From the NCBI GenBank assembly GCA_001304015.1, contig LJUY01000020.1:1-37975 (forward strand): DNA of 37,975 nucleotides. Direction: 5' to 3'. Shown piece after piece: positions 9,729 to 16,770 of the stretch (positions are counted from its first letter, which is position 1; each line of letters starts with the position of its first letter). The notes beneath the pieces were generated by a model. The model worked only from the letters and a program-made list of their open reading frames with translations, was not told where the DNA came from and did no database searches. The translations under genes and the position numbers were made by a program. This DNA comes from a candidate division Zixibacteria bacterium SM23_81. GTDB lineage: Bacteria; SM23-81.

Positions 9729-10610
9729 GTGACTTTGTTGCATCCGAAAGGGTTCTGGTTTGGCCTGGTGGTAGCCTGCGCCCTCCTGTGCAGGTGTGGG
9801 GGAAGAGAGGAGACTGTGATCGCCACAGTCAATGGCGCTGAGCTTACTTTGGAGGATCTATATGCAGAGATCCCCAAGGATTATCTCAATAGCGTTACCC
9901 AAGAGCAGAAGCTGGAATTTATAGACCGCTGGATAAATAGCGAAGTTTTATATCAAGAGGCTGTCCGGCGCGGGCTTCAAAGAGAAGCTCAGATCAGGGA
10001 GAAGATTCGCACCGTCGAGAAAAATATTCTCATCGCTGAATTGGTCCAGCGGGAACTCCAAAACCGCGTTCATGTGGCCGAAGAGGACGCTCTCGAATAC
10101 TATGAGGCACACCCGGACGATTACACCAGAAAGGTCGACGAGGTGCGCATCGCCCAGATTCTCGTGCCCACCATAGAGGAAGCCAGAAAAATTCGCAAAG
10201 AGATCGAAGCTGGCGGAGATTTCGCACAGCTGGCCCGAGAGCACTCGGTGGATCCCACGGCAGAATACGGAGGCGATCTAGGCTATTTTGCCCGTGAGGA
10301 CCTCCTTTCGGAGGTGGCCAAGGCAGCCTTTTCTCTCTCCCCCGGAGCTCTCTCCCAGCCCGTGAAAACCGAATTCGGATATCATCTGATTACCGTCATT
10401 GATAAGAAGAAGAAAGGGTCGGTGAGGGCCTTCGACCTGGTTAAGGAGGAAATCATCGCCCAATTCTCTGCGAAGCGGGAGATCGAACAGTTGGAATTAT
10501 TTCTCGAGGAGCTCAAGGAGAACAGTTCTATTAAACAACATTTTGAACTCCTCAGCGTTACACCTCTGCCGGCGGAAAACACCGTTGTTCCTTCCCAGGA
10601 GAGTTATTAA
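9729..10610 (+). CDS. Periplasmic parvulin-type peptidyl-prolyl isomerase/chaperone, single rotamase domain
   Basis: Up to 293 residues with an N-terminal hydrophobic segment. Cysteines near residues 16-23 (LVVACALLCRCGG) hint at a lipoprotein, but neither site is a clean lipobox. A helical SurA-N-like region (about 30-130) leads into one rotamase domain (about 138-228) with YGGDLGYF and FGYHLI. The first active-site His is replaced by Gln143 (IAQILV) and the usual Met by Leu, so isomerase activity may be weak and the protein may act as a chaperone. GTG 9729 lies only two bases from a GGAG, so TTG 9735 or TTG 9738, better spaced, are credible alternative starts. It sits 23 bases after the two-domain parvulin gene and about 50 before surA, probably in one transcript. 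Confidence 0.85.
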   Translation: MTLLHPKGFWFGLVVACALLCRCGGREETVIATVNGAELTLEDLYAEIPKDYLNSVTQEQKLEFIDRWINSEVLYQEAVRRGLQREAQIREKIRTVEKNILIAELVQRELQNRVHVAEEDALEYYEAHPDDYTRKVDEVRIAQILVPTIEEARKIRKEIEAGGDFAQLAREHSVDPTAEYGGDLGYFAREDLLSEVAKAAFSLSPGALSQPVKTEFGYHLITVIDKKKKGSVRAFDLVKEEIIAQFSAKREIEQLELFLEELKENSSIKQHFELLSVTPLPAENTVVPSQESY

Positions 10611-10660
10611 ACCCTTGCAGGGAGGGTGTTCTCACCCCGACCTAACCAATGAGAAGAAAG

Positions 10661-11953
10661 ATGAATCGATGTGCAAAGCCATTGCTCGTGCCATTGTTCG
10701 TAGCCATGGCCCTCAGTTCAATAGCATCTGCACAGATGATAGACAGAATCGTAGCTGTGGTGGGAGATGAGATTATCCTTCTCTCAGATCTGCACGCTCG
10801 CCTCCAGTTGGTCAGCATCCAGCTCCAAATCGATCCTCAAGACACCAAAGCTCTCGAAGAGCTTCGCGATCCTCTCTTGCAGGAGATGGTGAATGAAAAG
10901 CTGATTCTGGTTCAAGCTCGAAGAGATAGCATTAAAGTCGAGCCTGAGGAGATCGACGAGGCTCTTGAAGCTCAAATTCAACAAATACTGGAGCAGCTCG
11001 GTTCGGAAGAGGCATTCCAAGAACAGCTTGCTAACGAGGGGCTGACTCTCCAGAGCTTGAAGAAGAGGTATCGAGCCCAGATTGGAAATCAGCTTCTTCG
11101 TGAAAAGCTCATTCGTCAGAAACTTGCCGATGTCAACGTCTCTTCCAAAGAGGTGATGAATTTCTACGAGACGTATCGCGACAGCCTGCCGGTGCAGGGA
11201 GAATCGATTCGGCTCAGCCATTTGATGATGACCATAACCCCAGGAGAAGAGGAAAAACGCAAGGCTTTTCAAAAAGCGAAAGAGGTTTTGGCCAAGGCTC
11301 GCGCAGGGGAGAACTTCACCTCCCTAGCCCGATCATACTCTCAATGCCCCAGCGCTGAGAGCGGCGGAGACCTGGGTTACTTCTCTTCAGGGGATATGTT
11401 ACCGGAGTTCGAACAAGCCGCTTTCACTCTAGTCCCTGGAGAAATCAGCGACGTCGTGGAAACGAACTACGGGTATCACATCATCAAATGTGAGGATCGC
11501 CGCAATGAACAAACGCGTGTCCGGCATATTCTCATCGCTCTGTCTACCACAGAGCAGGATGAGCAAAGAATTATCGACCAGCTCAACGAGCTTCGAGACC
11601 GCGCCTCGAGGGGGGAAGAGTTCGCCGCTCTGGTGGAGCAATACTCTCAGGATCCCTATTCCAAGGAAAAAGGCGGAGATTTAGGGTGGCTCCCTCTGGA
11701 TCAGCTAAATCCTCAATTCCTCTCGGTGGTGGACACCCTGAGTGTGGGCAATATCAGCGAGCCCCTCAAAACAAGTTCTGGTTATCACTTACTGAAAGTC
11801 ATCGATCGTGTCGCCAAAAGACGCGCTAACTTGGAGGACGATTGGGACGCTCTGAGGGAGCTGACCAGGCAGAGGAAGATCTCCGACAAACTGAGGGTGT
11901 GGCTTAACGAGCTAAGAGAGGAGATCTATGTAGATATTCGCCTTGAGGGGTGA
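10661..11953 (+). CDS. surA: Periplasmic chaperone/peptidyl-prolyl isomerase SurA
   Basis: SurA escorts unfolded outer-membrane proteins to the BAM complex. From ATG 10661 the protein has 430 residues, close to E. coli SurA. A signal peptide ends near ASA-Q; then follow a SurA N-terminal domain that opens with the hallmark IDRIVAVVGDEIILLSDL, rotamase domain P1 (about 183-277; His187, GGDLGYFSSGDM, YGYHIIK) and P2 (about 285-380; His289, GGDLGWL, SGYHLLK). P1 keeps the full set of parvulin residues while P2 has Leu for the usual Met; in E. coli SurA it is P1 that is inactive. ATG 10649 is an alternative in-frame start four codons upstream; the purine-rich GAGAAGAAAG before 10661 favours the latter. 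The stop overlaps the following S4 gene as GTGA. Confidence 0.92.
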   Translation: MNRCAKPLLVPLFVAMALSSIASAQMIDRIVAVVGDEIILLSDLHARLQLVSIQLQIDPQDTKALEELRDPLLQEMVNEKLILVQARRDSIKVEPEEIDEALEAQIQQILEQLGSEEAFQEQLANEGLTLQSLKKRYRAQIGNQLLREKLIRQKLADVNVSSKEVMNFYETYRDSLPVQGESIRLSHLMMTITPGEEEKRKAFQKAKEVLAKARAGENFTSLARSYSQCPSAESGGDLGYFSSGDMLPEFEQAAFTLVPGEISDVVETNYGYHIIKCEDRRNEQTRVRHILIALSTTEQDEQRIIDQLNELRDRASRGEEFAALVEQYSQDPYSKEKGGDLGWLPLDQLNPQFLSVVDTLSVGNISEPLKTSSGYHLLKVIDRVAKRRANLEDDWDALRELTRQRKISDKLRVWLNELREEIYVDIRLEG

Positions 11954-12228
11954 GCGTGCGCTTGGACCTCTTTCTCACTAAAAGCCGACTCATCAAGCGG
12001 CGTACGTTGGCCAAGGCGGCATGCGAGAAAGGGATTGTCCGGGTAGATGGTCAGCGAGCCAAAGCGGGCAGAGAGATATTACCAGGACAGAGGATCTCCA
12101 TCGACTTTACCAGCCGCCTATTGGAGGTGGAAATTCTCCGGCTTCCCCGGGGAAATGTCTCAAAAAGGGAGGCTCGTGAACTTTACGCGGTCCTTCGCGA
12201 GACACGAAAGGAACCAGAACTTTTTTAA
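11950..12228 (+). CDS. rqcP: S4-domain RNA-binding protein of the RqcP/YabO (Hsp15-like) family
   Basis: A 92-residue protein that is almost entirely an S4 RNA-binding domain. The VRLDLFLTKSRLIKRRTLAK block, then VRVDGQRAKAGREILPGQ and a C-terminal ELYAVLRE, follow Bacillus YabO/RqcP nearly position for position. RqcP works on obstructed 50S subunits, helping RqcH add alanine tails; no rqcH is visible here. It begins at GTG 11950 inside the surA stop (GTGA overlap); GTG 11956 is equally possible and would give the family-like N-terminus. It is the last gene before a strong terminator, whose left arm includes its stop codon. Close mfd and rqcP homologues also occur in the B. subtilis mfd-yabO region. 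Confidence 0.85.
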   Translation: MSVRLDLFLTKSRLIKRRTLAKAACEKGIVRVDGQRAKAGREILPGQRISIDFTSRLLEVEILRLPRGNVSKREARELYAVLRETRKEPELF

Positions 12229-12252
12229 GGCCAGCGCGAGGCTGGCCTTTTT
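12227..12252 (+). terminator. Rho-independent terminator after rqcP
   Basis: AAGGCCAGC (12227-12235) and GCTGGCCTT (12241-12249) form a perfect 9-bp stem with the 5-base loop GCGAG. The T run 12248-12252 follows. It overlaps the rqcP stop codon and closes the unit that starts near 8007. Confidence 0.88.
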
Positions 12253-12342
12253 GGCTTCTGGGAGATGCTCTTTTTTTCTTGCCATCTTCTCCCAGGAATG
12301 ATACTTTCTAGGTGGATATTGGGCCCAACGCCAGAGGCGAGT

Positions 12343-13290
12343 ATGTTTAGACCAACCATCGGCATTACCATGGGTGACCCCGCTGGCATCGGGCCTGAGG
12401 TGATCGTCAAGGCACTGAACAAGGTCGAGCTCCATAGTCTGTGCCGTCCCGTGGTCCTCGGGGCATCGTCCGTTATACGACGGGCAGGTGGCAAACGGTT
12501 CTCCATCATCGACTGTGCAAAAGTTGACCTGAGAAGAATCTGTCCTGGTAAAGTCTCTGGAGAGGCGGGACGTGCGGCGGGAGAAGCCATCCGCGTCGCA
12601 ACTCAGATGGCTCTGGACGGCCAGCTGGATGCCGTGGTCACTGCACCTGTCTGCAAACAATCCCTCCATCTGGGAGGCCACCCGTATCCAGGGCAAACGG
12701 AATTTCTGGCACACCTTACCGAGACCAAGCGGTTCGCCATGATGCTGGTGGCTGGGGATCTCCGGGTGGTGCTGGTTACCACCCATCTTCCCCTCTCGCA
12801 AGTCTGCAAGGCTATCTCCAAAGCTCGAGTGCGGGACATCATCCAGCTGGCCCATTCAAGTCTCACGGAGCACTTTGGAATCCGACGCCCGAAGGTAGGT
12901 GTGTGCGCTCTGAATCCCCATGCTGGCGATGGAGGAATATTCGGGGACGAGGAGAAAAAGACCATTGCCCCAGCCATACGTGAGGCCTCCCGTCAAGGCA
13001 TCTTGGCACAGGGGCCATTCCCCGCCGATACTCTCTTCGCCCCTCATATGAGAGGAATGTTCGACGTCATCGTGGCCATGTATCATGACCAAGGTCTGAT
13101 CCCCATCAAGATGGGTGGCTTCGGATCGGCGGTGAACATCACTCTGGGACTGCCCATCATCAGGACCTCTCCCGACCACGGCACAGCCTTCGAGATTGCC
13201 GGTAAAGGCAAGGCCAATCCCGATAGCATGATCAGGGCTGTTCGCATGGCGGTTAAACTGGCCGACACGGGTGGAAAACGAGCCGCATAA
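12343..13290 (+). CDS. pdxA: 4-hydroxythreonine-4-phosphate dehydrogenase PdxA
   Basis: PdxA oxidises 4-phosphooxy-threonine with NAD(P) to the aminoketone that PdxJ condenses with deoxyxylulose phosphate, in the DXP-dependent pyridoxal phosphate pathway. The protein has 315 residues, the normal size. Family blocks present: GITMGDPAGIGPEV at the N-terminus, TTHLPL (His148), LNPHAGDGG (His193) and YHDQG (His248), supplying the three metal-binding histidines, then VNITLGLPIIRTSPDHGTA. The start at ATG 12343 has GAGGCGAG just upstream; the frame is open to 12265, but the extra residues are not family-like. It begins after the rqcP terminator. A possible weak promoter is TTGCCA (12279-12284) with GATACT (12300-12305), spacing 15. 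ftsE follows after 33 bases. Confidence 0.96.
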   Translation: MFRPTIGITMGDPAGIGPEVIVKALNKVELHSLCRPVVLGASSVIRRAGGKRFSIIDCAKVDLRRICPGKVSGEAGRAAGEAIRVATQMALDGQLDAVVTAPVCKQSLHLGGHPYPGQTEFLAHLTETKRFAMMLVAGDLRVVLVTTHLPLSQVCKAISKARVRDIIQLAHSSLTEHFGIRRPKVGVCALNPHAGDGGIFGDEEKKTIAPAIREASRQGILAQGPFPADTLFAPHMRGMFDVIVAMYHDQGLIPIKMGGFGSAVNITLGLPIIRTSPDHGTAFEIAGKGKANPDSMIRAVRMAVKLADTGGKRAA

Positions 13291-13323
13291 AGACCATCTG
13301 CGGCACAAAACCAGAAACAGCCT

Positions 13324-13992
13324 ATGAAAGAAGACGGGGTCATACTAGAAGTCTCTGGTGTCAGCAAGATCTACGACCGTAAATGGGTAGCCCTGCGAGA
13401 TCTAAATTTCCACGTAAGGCGCGGCGAGTTCGTCCTGTTGGTGGGATCCTGTGGGGCGGGAAAGACCACCCTTATGCGGCTGATCACCCGCGAGGAGTCA
13501 GCGACTGCAGGGACTATCCGGGTAGCCGGTGAGGATGTGAGCACCATGGACCGCAGAGACATTTTTCGACTTCGGCGCAAGTTAGGCCTGGTCTTTCAGG
13601 ATGGCAAATTGTTGAAAGACAGAACCACCTTCGAGAACATCGCCTTCGCCCTGAAGGTCACCGGAGCGAGGAAAAAGGAAATCAGTAAAAAAGTGATGAG
13701 AGCCTTGACCATGGTGGGGTTGGCCCACAAGTCTAGCTGTCTACCAGGCCAGCTGTCCGCGGGAGAGCAACAGCGAGTGGTCATTGCCCGAGCCCTGGCG
13801 AATAAGCCGATCTTGCTTCTGGCCGATGAGCCCACGGGAAATCTCGATTCGGAGGTCTCCTCTGGGATTCTGGACCTTTTCGGGAAGATCAACCGCTTCG
13901 GGACCGCCATCTTGCTAGCCACACATGATGCCAATCTCGCCAAGGGGTTTCCCCATAGGCGGATAGAGCTCGTAGACGGGCAAATCTCGTGA
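13324..13992 (+). CDS. ftsE: Cell-division ABC transporter ATPase FtsE
   Basis: FtsE is the cytosolic ATPase that, with FtsX, transmits ATP hydrolysis to periplasmic regulators of septal peptidoglycan hydrolases. The protein has 222 residues, as expected. Motifs: Walker A GSCGAGKTTL (41-50), Q-loop FQDGKLL (Gln92), signature LSAGEQQR (144-151), Walker B LLLADE (164-169) followed by PTGNLD, and the H-loop His201. Two small departures are visible: Cys rather than Ser in the P-loop (GSCGAGKTT against the usual G-SGAGKST), and Ala in LSAGE where most FtsE proteins have LSGGE. Both are compatible with function. The ribosome site is not obvious. Its stop overlaps the ftsX start as GTGA, so the two subunits are probably translationally coupled. 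Confidence 0.93.
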   Translation: MKEDGVILEVSGVSKIYDRKWVALRDLNFHVRRGEFVLLVGSCGAGKTTLMRLITREESATAGTIRVAGEDVSTMDRRDIFRLRRKLGLVFQDGKLLKDRTTFENIAFALKVTGARKKEISKKVMRALTMVGLAHKSSCLPGQLSAGEQQRVVIARALANKPILLLADEPTGNLDSEVSSGILDLFGKINRFGTAILLATHDANLAKGFPHRRIELVDGQIS

Positions 13993-14849
13993 GGATCGGC
14001 ATGTTCGTCTACGCCCTCAAAGAGGCTTTCTCCACCATGCAGCGGGCCAAGCTCACCAGCTGCGCCGCCACGATCACACTGACCGTCTGCTTGTTCCTGT
14101 TGGGCCTCTTTATGATGGCCTACGTGAACACAAACGGAATATTGGCCAACATCAGAGAGCGAGTTCAGATCGAGGCGTTTCTGAGCGACCAGGTAGATCA
14201 AAAGGGCGCGCTTGCTCTAGCTGACAGCATCCGGTCCTTTCCCCCGGTAAAGACTGTATCTTACGTGAACAAAACAATGGCCCTGGATGCCTTTCGCCAG
14301 CATTTTGGCGACGAGGCCCTCCAGGTGTTGGAGGTTAATCCTCTCCCCGCATCGCTGAAGATCGAGTTTCAGGAGAAAGACCGTACCTTCTCTCGAGTGA
14401 AAGAGATGGCCCCATTGGTGGCGAATCTTCCCGGCGTTGTGGAGGTAGAGTACGGTCAGCAGTGGCTTTCCAAGCTAGATCGTCTCCTTTCCACGGTGGG
14501 CGCCATGACTCTGATTCTTGGCGTGATTCTGGCCTCCAGTTCCGTATTAGTAGTTGCCGCGACCATCAGACTGGCCTTTCACATGCGCAAGGAAGCGGTG
14601 GAGATCATGAAACTGGTCGGAGCCGCCCCAGGATTTATCGCTCGCCCCTTTATTTTGGAGGGGGCCATTTATGGCTTTCTGGGAGCTTTGTTCGGGCTCA
14701 TTCTGCTGGGTTTACTGTATACCGTTCTATCATCTCGTATGGCTGGCGCTTTTTTCCTGACGCCGGCTCTTCTGGTCGGCCTGCTAATTTTTGGCACTTT
14801 ATTGGGCAGCTTGGGAAGTATTGTCTCGTTAAGGACGTTGCGGCGCTGA
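13989..14849 (+). CDS. ftsX: Cell-division protein FtsX (permease-like partner of FtsE)
   Basis: FtsX is the four-helix inner-membrane partner of FtsE. Its periplasmic loop binds EnvC-type or CHAP-type hydrolase regulators. The 286-residue protein shows the expected layout: a short cytosolic N-terminus, a first membrane helix at about 25-46, an extracytoplasmic domain at about 47-170 (including the PLPASLKIEF stretch typical of FtsX), and three C-terminal helices with the MRKEAVEIMKLVGA block between the second and third. It starts at GTG 13989 within the ftsE stop. An envC homologue with a degenerate active site lies 1.9 kb downstream and is the natural partner. About 140 non-coding bases follow before the DUF438 gene. 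Confidence 0.92.
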   Translation: MRIGMFVYALKEAFSTMQRAKLTSCAATITLTVCLFLLGLFMMAYVNTNGILANIRERVQIEAFLSDQVDQKGALALADSIRSFPPVKTVSYVNKTMALDAFRQHFGDEALQVLEVNPLPASLKIEFQEKDRTFSRVKEMAPLVANLPGVVEVEYGQQWLSKLDRLLSTVGAMTLILGVILASSSVLVVAATIRLAFHMRKEAVEIMKLVGAAPGFIARPFILEGAIYGFLGALFGLILLGLLYTVLSSRMAGAFFLTPALLVGLLIFGTLLGSLGSIVSLRTLRR

Positions 14850-14895
14850 GATGGCATCGCGAAACGAACCTGGCAAATCAGCATATCCCTAAAGG

Positions 14896-14924
14896 GGTTC
14901 TCGATGAAGGACTCGTGATATAAT
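14896..14924 (+). promoter_or_regulatory. Candidate extended -10 promoter upstream of the DUF438 gene
   Basis: The sequence TGATATAAT at 14916-14924 is a perfect extended -10 element (TGN-TATAAT). The -35 region around 14897-14903 is poor, as is common for extended -10 promoters. Initiation near 14931 would give a leader of about 58 bases before ATG 14989. This suggests the sensor gene is transcribed separately from ftsEX. Confidence 0.5.
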
Positions 14925-14988
14925 TTGGGGTCCCGCACAGAGCTGAAAACGACCAGCAATGGGCGGTATCGTCGCAGGAGGCAACCCC

Positions 14989-16194
14989 ATGAAAAACGAG
15001 GAAAAAAAGAGGAAAGCATTAAAGGACGTGATCAAAGAGCTTCACTACGGGAAGTCCCCCCAAGAAATTAAAGAAAAATTCAAGCAAATACTGGTCAGTA
15101 TCAGCCCCGAGGAGATCGCACAAATCGAAGAGAAGCTCATCGAAGAGGGGTTGCCTCGGGAAGAGATTCGGAGGCTCTGCGACGTTCATCTAGCCGTTTT
15201 CCAAGAGTCCCTTGATAAGCAAAAAATGGACGTGGAAGACGGACATCCCCTGCACACTTTTATGGAGGAGCACAAGATCTTCCTGCAAGATACTGAGGAG
15301 TTGAAGGAGATAGTACAAAATTTGAAGCCCGCTGACAGTCCTAAGTCCGCCCAGGAAAATCTGCTGCGGTTGGCCGATACCGCTCAGCACCTGGCCGAAA
15401 AGGAAAGCCACAATGTGCGGGAGGAGAACGTCCTTTTCCCGTTTCTCGAAAAACACGGCATCACCGAGCCTCCCACAATTATGTGGACGGAGCACAACGA
15501 GATGCGAGAGAAGATGAAAGAGCTTTCGGGAATTATCCATTCTTCTCACGATACAGCCTGGGCACAATTTGTGAGCCAGCTGGAAACCATTGTCAATGAG
15601 ATCAGCGATGCATTATCGAGTCACATCTACAAGGAAAATAACATCCTCTATCCGGCAGCCCTCAGCGCTATCTCCAAAGAAGAATGGCCAATGATCCGAA
15701 GTGAATGCGACCAGCTGGGCTATTCCGTTTTCACGCCTGCATATATGATACCCGGCGCAGAGCTGGCGCAAGAAGAAGCATCGGCTATACCCCAGGGGCA
15801 GGTACCAATAGAACCGGGCGCGCTGTCTCTCGAAGAGCTGGAGGCTATTCTCAACGCCCTTCCTGTAGACATCTCTTTTGTTGACAATGAGGACCGCGTT
15901 CGATATTTTAACCAACCCAAGGAGCGAATTTTCCCCCGAACAAAAGCGGTCATTGGGCGCTCAGTTCAGAAATGCCATCCTCAGAAGAGCGTTCATTTGG
16001 TGAACCAGATCCTCGATGACTTCAGAAATGGGCGCAGAGACGTGGCTGAATTCTGGATTCAGATGGGAGAACGCCTGGTACACATTCGTTACTATCCCCT
16101 TCGGGACAAAAACGGTGAATACATGGGCTGTTTAGAGGTCACCCAGGACATCACCGACATCAAGAAGATCGAGGGGGAGAAGAGGCTGTTGTGA
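14989..16194 (+). CDS. DUF438-hemerythrin-PAS protein (putative redox/oxygen/NO sensor)
   Basis: A 401-residue cytosolic protein with three domains. Residues about 5-75 are DUF438-like (LHYGKSP to EEIRRLCDVHLAVF). Residues about 84-225 are a hemerythrin/HHE domain with candidate di-iron ligands His86, His95, His141, Glu145 or Glu146, His169, His212 and Glu216. Residues about 280-395 are a PAS domain with the KCHP motif (about 324) that is shared by PAS domains attached to DUF438. Such proteins occur mostly in anaerobes and are thought to sense oxygen, nitric oxide or redox state, but no output domain is present. ATG 14989 is chosen because AGGAGG lies at 14976-14981; the frame opens earlier at 14959. 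It has a candidate promoter of its own and sits between ftsX and envC with no evident functional tie. Confidence 0.85.
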   Translation: MKNEEKKRKALKDVIKELHYGKSPQEIKEKFKQILVSISPEEIAQIEEKLIEEGLPREEIRRLCDVHLAVFQESLDKQKMDVEDGHPLHTFMEEHKIFLQDTEELKEIVQNLKPADSPKSAQENLLRLADTAQHLAEKESHNVREENVLFPFLEKHGITEPPTIMWTEHNEMREKMKELSGIIHSSHDTAWAQFVSQLETIVNEISDALSSHIYKENNILYPAALSAISKEEWPMIRSECDQLGYSVFTPAYMIPGAELAQEEASAIPQGQVPIEPGALSLEELEAILNALPVDISFVDNEDRVRYFNQPKERIFPRTKAVIGRSVQKCHPQKSVHLVNQILDDFRNGRRDVAEFWIQMGERLVHIRYYPLRDKNGEYMGCLEVTQDITDIKKIEGEKRLL

Positions 16195-16352
16195 TGGGTG
16201 GATAAAAAAAGCAAGCTCCGGACTCGGGATCACATTCGCTGGGGGCTGTCATCCTTGCAGACGACCTGAGAGTGCTCCCGTGCAAACCTGCATTCTAAAA
16301 ACATCGAATCAGTAACGCTTTGTCAAGTTCTTTTTAAAGAGAGGTGGACGGT

Positions 16353-16616
16353 ATGAAACTAAACGTCAAAGCGTTAGCGCTGACCAGTGGAATAATCTGG
16401 GGTGTCGGACTTTTTATCCTCACTTGGTGGATTATTGCCTTTAGTGGGTCAACAAATGAGACCACAATGATCGGCCGCGTTTATCTCGGCTATCGGATTA
16501 GTCCATTAGGCAGCCTTATAGGATTGGTTTGGGCACTTGTGGACGGTCTTATCTGTGGGGCGATTTTCGCCTGGTTATATAATCTCATCGCCACACGCAC
16601 TGCAGGCACTAAATGA
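16353..16616 (+). CDS. Small two-helix membrane protein (relatives often auto-labelled 'bacteriophage holin')
   Basis: An 87-residue protein with a helix at about 9-31 (ALTSGIIWGVGLFILTWWII), a polar loop containing VYLGYRISPLGSLIG, and a second helix at about 53-80 ending GAIFAWLYNLI. It matches from memory a widespread family of small chromosomal membrane proteins that many pipelines label as holins. There is no endolysin, phage or other lysis gene nearby, so I do not support that function. The start at ATG 16353 has GAGGTGG at 16341-16347; the frame also opens at GTG 16344. It lies 158 bases after the DUF438 gene and before a hairpin element. The role is unknown. Confidence 0.7.
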   Translation: MKLNVKALALTSGIIWGVGLFILTWWIIAFSGSTNETTMIGRVYLGYRISPLGSLIGLVWALVDGLICGAIFAWLYNLIATRTAGTK

Positions 16617-16668
16617 GAGAATATGTCCACGCATTGGAGGAAGACTATTAAGACAACACGCTCTGGTA

Positions 16669-16689
16669 GAACAGGCGTCTCGCCTGTTC
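16669..16689. repeat. Perfect 9-bp hairpin, possible dispersed palindromic element
   Basis: GAACAGGCG (16669-16677), loop TCT, then CGCCTGTTC (16681-16689). No T-tract follows on either strand, so it is a poor intrinsic terminator. Similar ACAGGCGTCTCGCCTGT-type palindromes recur in the intergenic DNA of many uncultured-bacterial genomes, which makes a dispersed repeat plausible. Only one copy is in this window. Confidence 0.65.
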
Positions 16690-16770
16690 AAACCTTCACT
16701 AGTAAAAAGCTCACGTTTCCTTATTGGCAGGGCGCTGGTCAAGTTTTTAGCTTACACTAATTGAAAAACT

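Noticed and set aside
12279-12305. Promoter for pdxA (TTGCCA / GATACT)
   Set aside because: The 15-base spacing and a 4-of-6 -10 are too weak for a separate call; it is mentioned under pdxA only.
16353-16616. Phage holin
   Set aside because: The family label is a common automatic annotation. There is no endolysin, phage structural gene or integrase in the window, and the neighbours are chromosomal.
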